From contig OW818662.1 in assembly GCA_942492915.1 (NCBI GenBank), positions 2,790,001 to 2,854,000 on the forward strand: a stretch of 64,000 nucleotides of DNA. Direction: 5' to 3'. A model generated the notes under the pieces. The model worked only from the letters and a program-made list of their open reading frames with translations. It ran no database searches and was not told where the DNA came from. Shown in pieces: positions 1 through 8,841 of this stretch (position 1 is the first letter of the stretch; each line of letters opens with the position of its first letter). A program made the translations under genes and the position numbers. The stretch is from Turneriella sp942492915 (GTDB lineage Bacteria; Spirochaetota; Leptospiria; Turneriellales; Turneriellaceae).

Positions 1-761
1 TCTTTTTCAGGGCCGCCGCCAATGACTGCGCAGACCGCCTTGTCTGGTTTCTCTTCGGTGAAATAGCGCAACAGAAATTCAATATCTTTCACTTTGGTAA
101 TCCGCCCGACAAAAATAACCAAGGTCATATCAGGGTCTATACCGTGCTGCGCCAGTGACGCGCGGTCAGAATTGATTGGGTTCCAGTGGCGCGCGTTGAC
201 GCCCGCCGGGTAATAGCGCAGTTTACGCTCGTCGTGCCCCTTCTTTACCATGAGCTCGTAGAACTCGCGCGTGCGCACGAATATCAGATCTGCCTGTTTC
301 TGGTACTGCTTCAAAAAGAAGAGCGCGGGGTTTTTGACGAACGGTTTAACGAGGCGCCCCGAAAGGTCATTCATGTAATAGTCGATATCGGTATGGTAGA
401 TATCGACCCAGGGCAGCGACAGGTATTTCGCCGCGGCCATCGCTAACATGCCCATAACACCGGGAGTGTTCGAGACGAGCACGTTGAAATTATTCTTACG
501 CAAGAACTGCACAACACGCAAGAAGTCAGGCACGTACATGCTCGTGCCTTTGTAAAAGCTGCCGGTCGGTACTGGCAGAATCGGGTCAAAAATATGAAAA
601 GGATGTATCGGTTTTTTGTAAGTCGTCACCGGTTGCCAGAAGTATCCCCGCGCCTGAGCGAGTTCATACATCTCTTCGGTGTCAGTAATGATGCCTGAGA
701 CCTCATCGAAAATGTCGGCGACCCACGCGACACGCAGTTTTTTGGCGAGCTCGTCTTGCAT
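1..761 (-). CDS. GT4-type glycosyltransferase, C-terminus off the window
   Basis: Amino-terminal part (about 253 residues) of a GT-B fold glycosyltransferase; the 3' end lies beyond the left edge. The start at 761 gives MQDELAKKLRVAWVADIF, a first Rossmann strand as usual in GT4 enzymes. An HTDIDYYM segment near residue 123 resembles the acceptor-side motif of the family. The second half opens with IFVGRITKVKD, and VIGGGPEK, part of the nucleotide-sugar binding region, is read at the very edge in an open frame. The donor and acceptor cannot be told from sequence. The gene diverges from the EIIA gene across about 100 bases. I infer a role in glycolipid or surface polysaccharide synthesis from the family alone. 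Confidence 0.85.
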   Translation of the reverse strand, partial: MQDELAKKLRVAWVADIFDEVSGIITDTEEMYELAQARGYFWQPVTTYKKPIHPFHIFDPILPVPTGSFYKGTSMYVPDFLRVVQFLRKNNFNVLVSNTPGVMGMLAMAAAKYLSLPWVDIYHTDIDYYMNDLSGRLVKPFVKNPALFFLKQYQKQADLIFVRTREFYELMVKKGHDERKLRYYPAGVNARHWNPINSDRASLAQHGIDPDMTLVIFVGRITKVKDIEFLLRYFTEEKPDKAVCAVIGGGPEK

Positions 762-828
762 ACCCGCGTACCTTGGCAGGCCGCGCGCGCACCATGTCAA
801 GGTATTGATCGCCGCGCACCTAAACTGA

Positions 829-857
829 TTGACTGCCTGAAAACCGGGTGACATAAT
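829..857 (+). promoter_or_regulatory. Sigma70-type promoter of the EIIA gene
   Basis: TTGACT at 829-834, a 17-base spacer, and CATAAT at 852-857 preceded by TGA (extended -10). Transcription would begin at about 863-865, which is the GTG start codon at 864, so the transcript would be leaderless. Confidence 0.6.
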
Positions 858-863
858 AACCCC

Positions 864-1412
864 GTGCAGTCTGACGGTACACTCGAAACGAGAGACCCAA
901 AGCGTTCACAGCAACCCTGGCGCGAGTCCCTGACCGAGGCGAACATACACATTGTCACGGCTGCCGATCCTGGCGGGTTTGACCTGACTGACAAATGGAC
1001 GCTCATGTCAGGCCTGCAAAACGCGCTGTGCAAACGCGAGAATGTCTCAGCAGAGCTCTGCACCGAAATTGGTCACGAGCTGATTGCGCGCGAGAAGCTC
1101 ATGAGCACCGGAATCGGCGAACAGATGGCGATACCGCATGCCGTGGTGGGCGGCGCATGCCGACTGATGACCGAATGCGCGATCTTGCCGGACGGCATTG
1201 AATTTGACAGTATCGACGGTTCGAAAGCGCATATTGTCGTCTTGCTGGTAGCGCCCAAATCGGCGCTGCAAGAGCACCTCAAGGTCATGGCTTCGATAGC
1301 AAGAGTTTTCTATAAGGCAGAGGCCCGAGCCCGGGTTATCGCCGCGCAAAATGCCGCCGCCGCGCTCGAAGCGATCATGAGCGTGCCCGTTGACGCGCCA
1401 CGCCCCTCCTGA
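864..1412 (+). CDS. PTS EIIA (nitrogen/fructose type) domain protein
   Basis: A 182-residue protein made of one PTS EIIA type-2 domain (about residues 28-175). The active-site stretch REKLMSTGIGEQMAIPHAV is well kept; His92 in IPHA is the residue that takes phosphate from HPr or a similar donor. No EIIB or EIIC domain and no other PTS gene are adjacent, so a regulatory role like that of EIIA-Ntr (PtsN) is more likely than sugar uptake; this is inference. The GTG start at 864 is chosen because it lies at the predicted transcription start and no better in-frame start precedes the domain. An ATG at 1003 lies inside the domain. The gene stops 41 bases before the DAHP synthase gene. Confidence 0.8.
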   Translation: MQSDGTLETRDPKRSQQPWRESLTEANIHIVTAADPGGFDLTDKWTLMSGLQNALCKRENVSAELCTEIGHELIAREKLMSTGIGEQMAIPHAVVGGACRLMTECAILPDGIEFDSIDGSKAHIVVLLVAPKSALQEHLKVMASIARVFYKAEARARVIAAQNAAAALEAIMSVPVDAPRPS

Positions 1413-1453
1413 ACTTTCATTTACGACCTGACCAAAAGTCAGGTTTCTCCGCC

Positions 1454-2533
1454 ATGTCACGAGAGTCTCTGCCCGCAAACGAACAGGTTTCAGGCGTAAA
1501 CATCCGCGTTATCGAACCACTGCTTTCACCGGTTGCGCTGTCAAAACTCTACCCTGCAACAGCGGCGATGACGCAGACCGTACTCTCGGCGCGCGAGCGC
1601 ATTCAAGATATTGTGCTCAGAAAATCAGAACGCTTTCTGGTGATCTGCGGGCCGTGCTCGATTCACGATGAAAAGGCGGCGCTCGAATACGCGGGCAGAC
1701 TACGCGCGCTGCAGGTTGCGTACGCCGACAAACTCGAAATTGTCATGCGCGTCTATTTTGAAAAACCGCGCACGACCATCGGCTGGAAAGGCCTCATCAC
1801 CGACCCGCAGATCGACGGCCTCGACGACGTGCAAGAGGGCCTTAAGACGGGCAGGCGCCTGCTTCAAGAAATCGTCGCAATAGGATTACCCACCGCAACC
1901 GAATTTCTTGATCCGATTGTGCCCCAATACATCGCAGACCTAGTCTCCTGGGCGGCGATCGGCGCCCGCACCACAGAATCGCAGACGCACCGGCAAATGG
2001 CCTCGGGGCTCAGCATGCCGGTTGGTTACAAGAACAGCACCGACGGCAATGTGCAGATCGCGCTCGATGCAATGCAGTCGGCACGCTCGGCGCACAGTTT
2101 TCTCGGCATCGACGAAACTGGCAGAACTGCAGTCGTGCGTACGAACGGCAACCCGTGGGGGCACGTGATACTGCGCGGCGGCAACAACATGACGAACTAT
2201 GAACCCGAACACATCGCGCGCGCAGAAGAGAAACTGCGGGCAGCGGGCGTTGAGCCCGCCATCGTCGTCGACTGCTCGCATGCGAACTCAGAGAAGAAAT
2301 TTGAACGGCAAGAGAATGTCTGGCGCAGTATTATCGCGCAGCGCCAGGCAGGCAACAAGAGCCTGATCGGCATGATGCTCGAAAGCCACCTGAACGAAGG
2401 CAACCAAAAACTACCCGACAAACTTGATGCCTCGGTAAAGACTGCCCTCAAATATGGCGTGTCGATCACCGACGCCTGCGTAAACTTTGCAACAACTGAA
2501 AGCTTACTGAAGTTTGCGCATGAGAATTTGTAA
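1454..2533 (+). CDS. aroG: 3-deoxy-7-phosphoheptulonate (DAHP) synthase, class I
   Basis: A 359-residue enzyme, the usual length of the AroF/G/H class. It condenses phosphoenolpyruvate and erythrose 4-phosphate, the first step of the shikimate pathway to aromatic amino acids. Family signatures are visible in order: ICGPCSIHD (metal-binding Cys and phosphate loop), EKPRTTIGWKGL, GARTTESQTHRQMASGLSMP, TNGNPWGHVILRGG, and VDCSHANSEK near the C-terminus. The start ATG at 1454 leaves an N-terminal arm of normal length. The preceding gene is an EIIA protein, with no evident functional tie. Which aromatic amino acid inhibits it cannot be read from the sequence with certainty. Confidence 0.93.
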   Translation: MSRESLPANEQVSGVNIRVIEPLLSPVALSKLYPATAAMTQTVLSARERIQDIVLRKSERFLVICGPCSIHDEKAALEYAGRLRALQVAYADKLEIVMRVYFEKPRTTIGWKGLITDPQIDGLDDVQEGLKTGRRLLQEIVAIGLPTATEFLDPIVPQYIADLVSWAAIGARTTESQTHRQMASGLSMPVGYKNSTDGNVQIALDAMQSARSAHSFLGIDETGRTAVVRTNGNPWGHVILRGGNNMTNYEPEHIARAEEKLRAAGVEPAIVVDCSHANSEKKFERQENVWRSIIAQRQAGNKSLIGMMLESHLNEGNQKLPDKLDASVKTALKYGVSITDACVNFATTESLLKFAHENL

Positions 2534-2600
2534 AGCGCTCGGCATGTTAGAAAATGCCTAAAGTATCGACACGGCATGGCGAACACGCCTCTTAGGCCTG

Positions 2601-3755
2601 ATGAATCTCTTTGAGGTACTGCGCGGCGAATGGGGCCTCACCCGAGACGCCGATTTTCGCGCCGACCCGTGGTATATCGTTTCGGGCAAGCAGGTTGTCG
2701 ACTCTGGCTTTGGCAAGGCGCCGAAAGAATTCTTTGCGCGCATGCTGCCCCCGGGTGTCATCGTGCCTGGCTTCGTTAACGCACACAGCCACATTGAACT
2801 TTCGTGCATGGCCGCCAAGGTGCCGTATGGCAGCCACATTACCGATATGGGCAGCATTATTCAGTCGCAGCGCGGTCAAATGACCAGCCAGAGTATTCGC
2901 CAGGCGGCGGTCGATGCGATTCGTCAGGCTGAAGATCAGGGTACCTTTTTCTTCTGTGACATCTGTAACAGCACTGAGTTTATCCGTTTCTTGCGCGATT
3001 TACCGACTTTCAACGGCAACCGTTACCTCGAACTGCTCGGTTTTTCTTCGCCGAGCGATCTGCAGCGCATTGAAAAGGCCAAGGCGCTTCTCGACCTCGA
3101 TTCGACCTTTTATCCGACGGTGCATTCGGTATACGGATCGTCACCCCTGCAGATGCATTTTGTCCGTGAAAATGCACGGCACACTTCCGTTTCAATACAC
3201 TTACTCGAAAGCTACGACGAAATCGATTTCCAATACGATCGCGGTGAAATCGTGGCTTTCTTAAAACGCCTGGGCCAGCACGTGAAACACAATGAGATGC
3301 AAGGCCGCTCGGCGGTAGATTACCTGCACTCAGTCGGCATGCTTTCTTTCAAGAAATTGTTACTGATTCACCTTTCCGCGGCGCGCGTCGAAGACATCGA
3401 CAAGCTGACAGAATTTGTGCCGCACGCGGCGTGGGTCATCTGCCACCGCTCAAACAAACATCTGGGCATCGAACGCACCAATTGGGAAACCCTGAAACAC
3501 GCGCCGCTGAAGATGCTGATCGGTACCGATTCATTGGCAACCAATACCGATCTCTCGGTACTGCAAGAGCTGCGCGCGCTGCAAAAAGAAGAAAAGTTTT
3601 CAGAACGCGATCTGCTTCGCGCCGCTACGTGGGACGCGTACGAGTATCTTGAGATTCGCAGCAATCGCATACCCCACTTTCTGTTCGCAGGGGCAAAACC
3701 GAACATCACGTCGCTGAGCGAAATCGGACGCGCGACACCACTTGGTGCAGCTTAG
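2601..3755 (+). CDS. Amidohydrolase-superfamily deaminase/hydrolase
   Basis: A 384-residue metal-dependent hydrolase of the ATZ/TRZ type. Visible metal and catalytic elements are the HxH pair His62/His64 in FVNAHSHIELS, a VHSVYGSS segment, SIHLLESYDE (the usual HxxE pair), VICHRSNKHLG and the Asp in IGTDSLATN. This set is typical of deaminases acting on nucleoside-like or triazine substrates, including S-adenosylhomocysteine/5'-methylthioadenosine and aminofutalosine deaminases. The NAHSHIELS form and length recall the aminofutalosine group of menaquinone synthesis, but no other mqn gene is in view, so the substrate stays open. It follows the DAHP synthase by 67 bases and meets the PEGA gene tail to tail. 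Confidence 0.8.
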   Translation: MNLFEVLRGEWGLTRDADFRADPWYIVSGKQVVDSGFGKAPKEFFARMLPPGVIVPGFVNAHSHIELSCMAAKVPYGSHITDMGSIIQSQRGQMTSQSIRQAAVDAIRQAEDQGTFFFCDICNSTEFIRFLRDLPTFNGNRYLELLGFSSPSDLQRIEKAKALLDLDSTFYPTVHSVYGSSPLQMHFVRENARHTSVSIHLLESYDEIDFQYDRGEIVAFLKRLGQHVKHNEMQGRSAVDYLHSVGMLSFKKLLLIHLSAARVEDIDKLTEFVPHAAWVICHRSNKHLGIERTNWETLKHAPLKMLIGTDSLATNTDLSVLQELRALQKEEKFSERDLLRAATWDAYEYLEIRSNRIPHFLFAGAKPNITSLSEIGRATPLGAA

Positions 3756-3762
3756 GCCAAAA

Positions 3763-5193
3763 TCAAAAATGAAAATGGGCAGAGACGCCCTGGTTTCCCG
3801 GCATCGCGCCAATGCGGATCTCATAAGGTTCTGCTTTGGGCCTCTCTTTCAAGACTATGCCCTCATCTGCTGATAGCAGGTGCTGCACGTAAAAATAGAT
3901 CGAGAGCACCGCGAAAAAGCCGGCGCTGACGGTAAAGGCCGTGGCATAGGTGTCACGAGTTGAATATTCTGCGTTACGCGCTGCAAGAAAGTCGTTATCC
4001 GCCTGGGTGTATTGAGATGTCGATTTGCCGCTGAGCCTCCCAAAAATCTGCTCCTGTGCTTCATCACGCCAGACATAGAAAGCGATGCCAGTGCCGAGAC
4101 ACAATGCTGAAGTCGTGAGAGACATATAATACCAGGTCTTGTAAGAGAATCCGAGCAGGCCCGGTTGGTTCTGGCCCGCAAATTCAGTCAGCGATTCAGA
4201 AATTTTCATCGAGGGCCTTACGTCGGTCAGCGTCACGGTTTTGTAGACTTCGCCTTTCTCAGGATGTAGCAAATGTACGCGGTAGGTGCCGAGCGTGATA
4301 TTTTCAAGAGTCTTCGGGGTCTTGCCTTTATAATCCGCATCGAGATAAATCTTCGCATCGGGCGGATTTGTCACCAGTTCAAGCCTGCCGCCGGTTTTGC
4401 CGAGCGTCAGCGAAAACGATCGGGACAGCACCTGGCCGTCTGCCGGTTCGATGACGGCATTTTGTGTTTCGTAGCCATCCAATTTCAGAACGATGCGGTA
4501 TTTTCCGGGAATAAGATAAGAGTAATGAAGCGGCGTTTTACCCAGAAACTGGTCGTCAAGATAGACTGAGGCCCGACCCGGTTCGCTATCGATTTTCAAA
4601 GTTGCAAAACTGTCTCCCGTCAGCTTTGCGCGAACCGGGTTCACAAGCCTGCTCACGCCCGCGACGAGTTCTTGTTCATCGACGGTTGTACTCTGCGCAT
4701 GCAGCACTTCATTGCCCTGGCACAGCGCGAGATGCAGCGTAACTTTGGTGCCCGCAGCCCTGATGCGTGTCATCAACGTATAACGATCATCTTTGCTGCC
4801 GGCGCAATCCTGTTTTGTGCCAGTGACCGCAGCGACGCGAACGATTTTGAGGGGCAGCACCTGGGGTTTCGGATATTTTGCAAGCAGCTCGTCACGCTCG
4901 TCGCCGGGCAGCGCGTCGTGCGTTGCCTGCAGCGAATACTCGATACTGAGCGGAGAGAGTCTACCCCGCGTGACAGCCGAACGCTGCAACGACAATTCAT
5001 CTGCGATGAGGTTTTGTGTGACCCCTGAAAGGTAAGCCTTCGAATCGGGGGTCTCGAGCACGGGTCTCGTCAGCTCGAGCACATAAGAGTCACCCCACAC
5101 GACTCGGCCGCCGTTTCCGTTTGCCGGTGCAGCGGCGGTCAGCAAAGTACTCAGAACTGCGAAGGCAATCGAAAGCAAAGAAAAAGAATTCAT
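3763..5193 (-). CDS. PEGA-domain membrane protein
   Basis: A 476-residue protein with a signal peptide (about residues 1-24, ending near AAPANG). Two PEGA repeats are clear: LKIDSEPGRASVYLDDQFLG with following IPGKYRIVLKLDGY, and LELVTNPPDAKIYLDADYKG with ITLGTYRVHLLHPEKG. PEGA repeats are beta-rich modules of surface and envelope proteins. Two hydrophobic stretches follow (YYMSLTTSALCLGTGIAFYV and TAFTVSAGFFAVLSIYFYV), so the PEGA part probably sits outside the inner membrane, in the periplasm. The N-terminal 200 residues match no fold I know. Its start overlaps the stop of the upstream sufE-like gene by 4 bases, pointing to translational coupling. Confidence 0.8.
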   Translation of the reverse strand: MNSFSLLSIAFAVLSTLLTAAAPANGNGGRVVWGDSYVLELTRPVLETPDSKAYLSGVTQNLIADELSLQRSAVTRGRLSPLSIEYSLQATHDALPGDERDELLAKYPKPQVLPLKIVRVAAVTGTKQDCAGSKDDRYTLMTRIRAAGTKVTLHLALCQGNEVLHAQSTTVDEQELVAGVSRLVNPVRAKLTGDSFATLKIDSEPGRASVYLDDQFLGKTPLHYSYLIPGKYRIVLKLDGYETQNAVIEPADGQVLSRSFSLTLGKTGGRLELVTNPPDAKIYLDADYKGKTPKTLENITLGTYRVHLLHPEKGEVYKTVTLTDVRPSMKISESLTEFAGQNQPGLLGFSYKTWYYMSLTTSALCLGTGIAFYVWRDEAQEQIFGRLSGKSTSQYTQADNDFLAARNAEYSTRDTYATAFTVSAGFFAVLSIYFYVQHLLSADEGIVLKERPKAEPYEIRIGAMPGNQGVSAHFHF

Positions 5194-5615
5194 GACGCTC
5201 TGGCGAGGCGCTTGATCATTTCGATCATCGACGCGAAACCATTGGCGCGCGACATCGACAGGTGTTTAGCGAAACCCAGCTTCTCAATGATCGAGAGGTT
5301 CGCCCTCGCAATTTCAACCGTCGACGCCCCTGAGAATAGTCTTACGAGCAGGGCGATCAGGCCACGAGTAATTGCCGAATCGCTGTCAGCGTCAAAAAAA
5401 ACCGCATCGCCGTCTTTTTTCGCCACCAGCCATACCTGCGATTGGCAACCCTGAACTTTGTTGGCTTCGGTCTTGTAGGCGGCGTCGAGCGCCGGCAACG
5501 CTTCGCCCAGTTCGATCAGGTACCGGTAGCGGTCTGCCCAATCGTCGAAAACCTCAAAATCGGCAAGCAGCTCTTCTTCGCGATCTTTGATCGACTTCGT
5601 TTCGGTCTCGGCCAT
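5190..5615 (-). CDS. sufE: SufE-family sulfur acceptor protein
   Basis: A 141-residue single-domain protein of the SufE/CsdE family, which takes sulfane sulfur from a cysteine desulfurase for Fe-S cluster assembly. The key Cys57 lies in VQGCQSQVWLVA, the conserved family block, and the DRYRYLIELGEALPALD segment before it is also typical. No sufS, sufB or sufC gene is adjacent. It lies 5 bases downstream of the SpoIIE phosphatase gene and overlaps the PEGA gene by 4 bases, so the three probably share a transcript. The link to the PEGA protein is positional only. Confidence 0.9.
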   Translation of the reverse strand: MAETETKSIKDREEELLADFEVFDDWADRYRYLIELGEALPALDAAYKTEANKVQGCQSQVWLVAKKDGDAVFFDADSDSAITRGLIALLVRLFSGASTVEIARANLSIIEKLGFAKHLSMSRANGFASMIEMIKRLARAS

Positions 5616-5620
5616 CGTCG

Positions 5621-8600
5621 TCAGGCAGGTGCAGAATTCTTGCGCGAGAGTGCTTCGAGAACACGCTTGACCTTGATGTTATGCGGATCGATCTTGGCCG
5701 CAAAATCAATGATCGTGCGCGAACGCGAAAACAGGCCTTGCAGGTAATAGATATCTGCCAGATTGACCAGGTTCTTTACCATGTCATGGTCCCTGAGCCG
5801 CAGGCGTTCGCCGAAGTCAGCTGCCCTTTTGAAGTTCTGCAAGACCTTGTGGCAATACGAAGCGATGTATAGAAATTCAGAGTCAGCTGGCTTGATGTGA
5901 ATGTAGTCTTCGGCAAGATTTGCGGCCTTTTCAAACTGCTTGTCTTTCAGGTATGCCTTGATCAAGTCGCGCATCACCTCTGGCTGCGAGTCGTCGATGC
6001 GGTGCGCTTCTTCGAGATCGCCGATCGCTACTTTCAGCTGCCCCGCCTTGACGGCAAGCCTTGCGCGGTTCAGAAGCTGAATAACATGCTGCGTCAGCTG
6101 CGTATGGTCGTGGTGCACATCTTCTTTATAGCCGATGCGAATCAGCGACAGGTCGTCTGTCAATTCGCCGTAATTATCAAGAACGTCGCGAATGCGATCA
6201 AGCTGGCCGTCGGCTTCTTCGATTACCTTCAGGAAAAGATGCTCGTCTTCATTAATAATGCGCGCGCCATCATTATCGTAACCGAGCAGCAAGTCGTCGC
6301 GACCGTCCGAACCGATGAAAATAACGTCTTTGGGTTCAAGCTGCAGGGTACAGACCTCGATGTGGCCAGCAACCCCCTGCGTACCGAGTTTACGCAAGAC
6401 GAGTTCTTTCTCAATGAATTCGGCCTTGCCCTGACGATACAATACCGACCAGGGGTGCTCGGCATTGATGTAGTACATGAGACCCGATTCGTCGTCGATG
6501 AGGCCCATTACGAGTGAGATCAGCATCGAGCCGTCAAACACCTCAAAGACACGATGCAGTTCAACGAACGTATACTTCAGCCAGTGTTCGGGAAACACAT
6601 CCTGTTCTTTGGGTGACAGTTTCGTGCGCTCAATGACCGAATGGAAGACCGACCCCAGAACGAGAATACCTCCGGCACCTTGCATCGACTTGCCCATCGC
6701 GTCGGCATTCAGAAAGATTGTATGCGGTTTGCCTTTTAGTGTGACCGTGCTGGTAATGCACGTATCGCCCCCGATGTCTCGGGCCCATTTACGAAATTCA
6801 AATTTTTTCTTTTGTTCCACCAGAACGTCAACGTTGAGGTTGGGGCTTTGGGCCTTGTTCGAGCCGAGGGGGTGCGTTAGCAGACTGGTAAGAAAGTAAT
6901 CGCCGTCTTGCTGCTTCTTGAGGGCGTTCACCTCTTCAAAGGCTTTCTGCAATTCTGCCGTTCTCTCTTTTACCTTGTCTTCGAGGGTTTCAGCATACTC
7001 CTGCAGTTTTTGCTTTGAATCTCTGATCGAATGCACCATGCCGTTAAACGAACGGGAAAGGTAGCCGATTTCGTCTTCGACGTAAATTGGCAGCTCGAGA
7101 TCGAGGTTGCCGTTATTCACCTGGTTCACCCCGGAAAGCAGGCTATTCAGCGGGGTAACGAGGGCACGACTGAAGAATATCGGGAAGCCGACGATGATGA
7201 GAACCATCGCCGCGAATAGCAAGAGAAGAAACTTCAAACCCAATGGGTGCACAAACTTGCGATAATCAAGGTAGTCGAATCCGATTTCAACCACCTTGCC
7301 CTTTTTGTAGTCGATACCGACGTATGCCGTATAGTGTGCACCGTTACTCTTATCAGATCGGTAGTGGCGCGCTCCCGGAGGAATCACCTCTTGCGCGTAT
7401 TGCAGCAACTTTTTCTTGAGATCGGCGCCGTTATCTGTCGTGTTTTCTTTCAGGTAGACGAGCATGGCTTCGCCAAATGTGCCGAAGCCGCGGCTCGCTT
7501 TTGTTAAGAACTTCGTCGCCTGTTCGCGAAACTGAAAGTCGGACAATTTTCTGAGCTTGAAATGGCTATGAATCACCGGTCGCTGCAGGCTCCCTATTTT
7601 TTTCAGAATAGTCGCCTTGTTGCAGGTATCTTTCTTTTCGAGAAGCGGCAACAGCGCGAGCCGATAACCGGCAAAAGTCGCAGGAGCAGACTGGAGAATT
7701 TTCTCCATATTGTCTTTGAAGGCAATATCTTCTTGCAGGTAGTAGATTTTTTGCCAGACGTTTGAAAATTCGTAGCCGTTGATCTGATCGTCGGTATCGA
7801 CGTCTGACGAGGCGATAGATTTGCTGATCTCGGCTTTCTTCTTTGTCAAATCATAGGTGATGGCGTACCGCATTGCCTCTGGTTCGACACCTGTTTCGCG
7901 GAAGCGGCTTGCCTGTTCACTCTTCACGCCGTCATATGCAGTTTCTTTGTCTTGAAATGAAAAATAGGCTATGCCCTGCAGCATCAGTAAGAACACGACG
8001 ACCGCGACGAGAATAATTTTTGCCATGAATGTGGTCTTGTCGCTCGTGTTGTTCATGTAAATAATGACGATAACGAAAGCGCCTAGAATCGTCGAAAGAT
8101 CAAAAACCGTCTGAAAAGTCCCGCGATCCATGCCGCCTTCACGGCTGAGGGTGTTCAGATAGGCAGGTACAATGGTTGCCGCGATGATACCGACAAGCAA
8201 ACCGAGGGTGGTCAAACGATCACGCCCCTTGCACTTGGCGGCGCGCCACAACCCGACACCTATCATGACAAACACATAGGCGAAAATAGCCAGACTGATA
8301 ACATAGCTGGCGTCATCCGCGTCAAAATCGTAGTAGTGGCCTTCGAAATGGTAGACGTAGGCGACGTCAGATGTCTGGTACATAAACCAGCTGGCGAACC
8401 CGATCGCTATAACTGTACTCACACGGGCCAAAATCTTTGCTGTGCGCGTATACATAGGTTCTGGAAATTCAAAGAATATCTGCGTGAGCAATGTCACGGC
8501 AAGTAACACAAACCCGACAGTTGACCAGCGATGGTAGGCTGCCAATGGATGATAAAACATCGAAGCAACAATGTAGCTTGAAACAAAGATGCCATAGATA

Positions 8601-8758
8601 AGTAAACCGTTCGCCAACACTTTGGTCGCGCGGGATTTTTCTTTCACCTGAAAGAAAGCGGCGGCACAGATGAACATGAACAAAACCGGGATAACTGACC
8701 CGATGGTAAAGTAGTCCAAATAGACGCTCTGCAAGAAACTCATGGGCAAGCTAAGCAA
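5621..8758 (-). CDS. 7TM-HAMP-SpoIIE phosphatase with TPR tail
   Basis: A 1045-residue membrane phosphatase. Seven or so N-terminal membrane helices (about residues 12-268) are followed by an extracytoplasmic stretch, another helix near 520-540 (FLLLLFAAMVLIIVGF), a HAMP linker (ALVTPLNSLLSGVNQVNNG), a coiled coil, a PP2C/SpoIIE domain (about 690-890) and C-terminal TPR-like helices (about 915-1035). The phosphatase metal site looks intact: DIGGDTC, NADAMGKSMQGA and IGSDGRDDLLLG. Such proteins dephosphorylate anti-sigma-factor antagonists in partner-switching systems, though no antagonist or anti-sigma gene is in view. TPRs suggest a protein partner. Met6 is an alternative start. A TTGACA lies upstream at 8772-8777 but I see no good -10. 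Confidence 0.88.
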   Translation of the reverse strand: MLSLPMSFLQSVYLDYFTIGSVIPVLFMFICAAAFFQVKEKSRATKVLANGLLIYGIFVSSYIVASMFYHPLAAYHRWSTVGFVLLAVTLLTQIFFEFPEPMYTRTAKILARVSTVIAIGFASWFMYQTSDVAYVYHFEGHYYDFDADDASYVISLAIFAYVFVMIGVGLWRAAKCKGRDRLTTLGLLVGIIAATIVPAYLNTLSREGGMDRGTFQTVFDLSTILGAFVIVIIYMNNTSDKTTFMAKIILVAVVVFLLMLQGIAYFSFQDKETAYDGVKSEQASRFRETGVEPEAMRYAITYDLTKKKAEISKSIASSDVDTDDQINGYEFSNVWQKIYYLQEDIAFKDNMEKILQSAPATFAGYRLALLPLLEKKDTCNKATILKKIGSLQRPVIHSHFKLRKLSDFQFREQATKFLTKASRGFGTFGEAMLVYLKENTTDNGADLKKKLLQYAQEVIPPGARHYRSDKSNGAHYTAYVGIDYKKGKVVEIGFDYLDYRKFVHPLGLKFLLLLFAAMVLIIVGFPIFFSRALVTPLNSLLSGVNQVNNGNLDLELPIYVEDEIGYLSRSFNGMVHSIRDSKQKLQEYAETLEDKVKERTAELQKAFEEVNALKKQQDGDYFLTSLLTHPLGSNKAQSPNLNVDVLVEQKKKFEFRKWARDIGGDTCITSTVTLKGKPHTIFLNADAMGKSMQGAGGILVLGSVFHSVIERTKLSPKEQDVFPEHWLKYTFVELHRVFEVFDGSMLISLVMGLIDDESGLMYYINAEHPWSVLYRQGKAEFIEKELVLRKLGTQGVAGHIEVCTLQLEPKDVIFIGSDGRDDLLLGYDNDGARIINEDEHLFLKVIEEADGQLDRIRDVLDNYGELTDDLSLIRIGYKEDVHHDHTQLTQHVIQLLNRARLAVKAGQLKVAIGDLEEAHRIDDSQPEVMRDLIKAYLKDKQFEKAANLAEDYIHIKPADSEFLYIASYCHKVLQNFKRAADFGERLRLRDHDMVKNLVNLADIYYLQGLFSRSRTIIDFAAKIDPHNIKVKRVLEALSRKNSAPA

Positions 8759-8841
8759 AGCCCGCCCCGTCTGTCAAGCGGATAGTCTGTGGTTAACTGC
8801 CTATAAACCCGGTAAGCGGGGTATTTTTCGCGGCGCTGTTA

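Noticed and set aside
5897..6517. Plus-strand frame of 206 codons inside the SpoIIE phosphatase gene
   Set aside because: It is the opposite strand of an intact, domain-rich gene and has no recognisable features.
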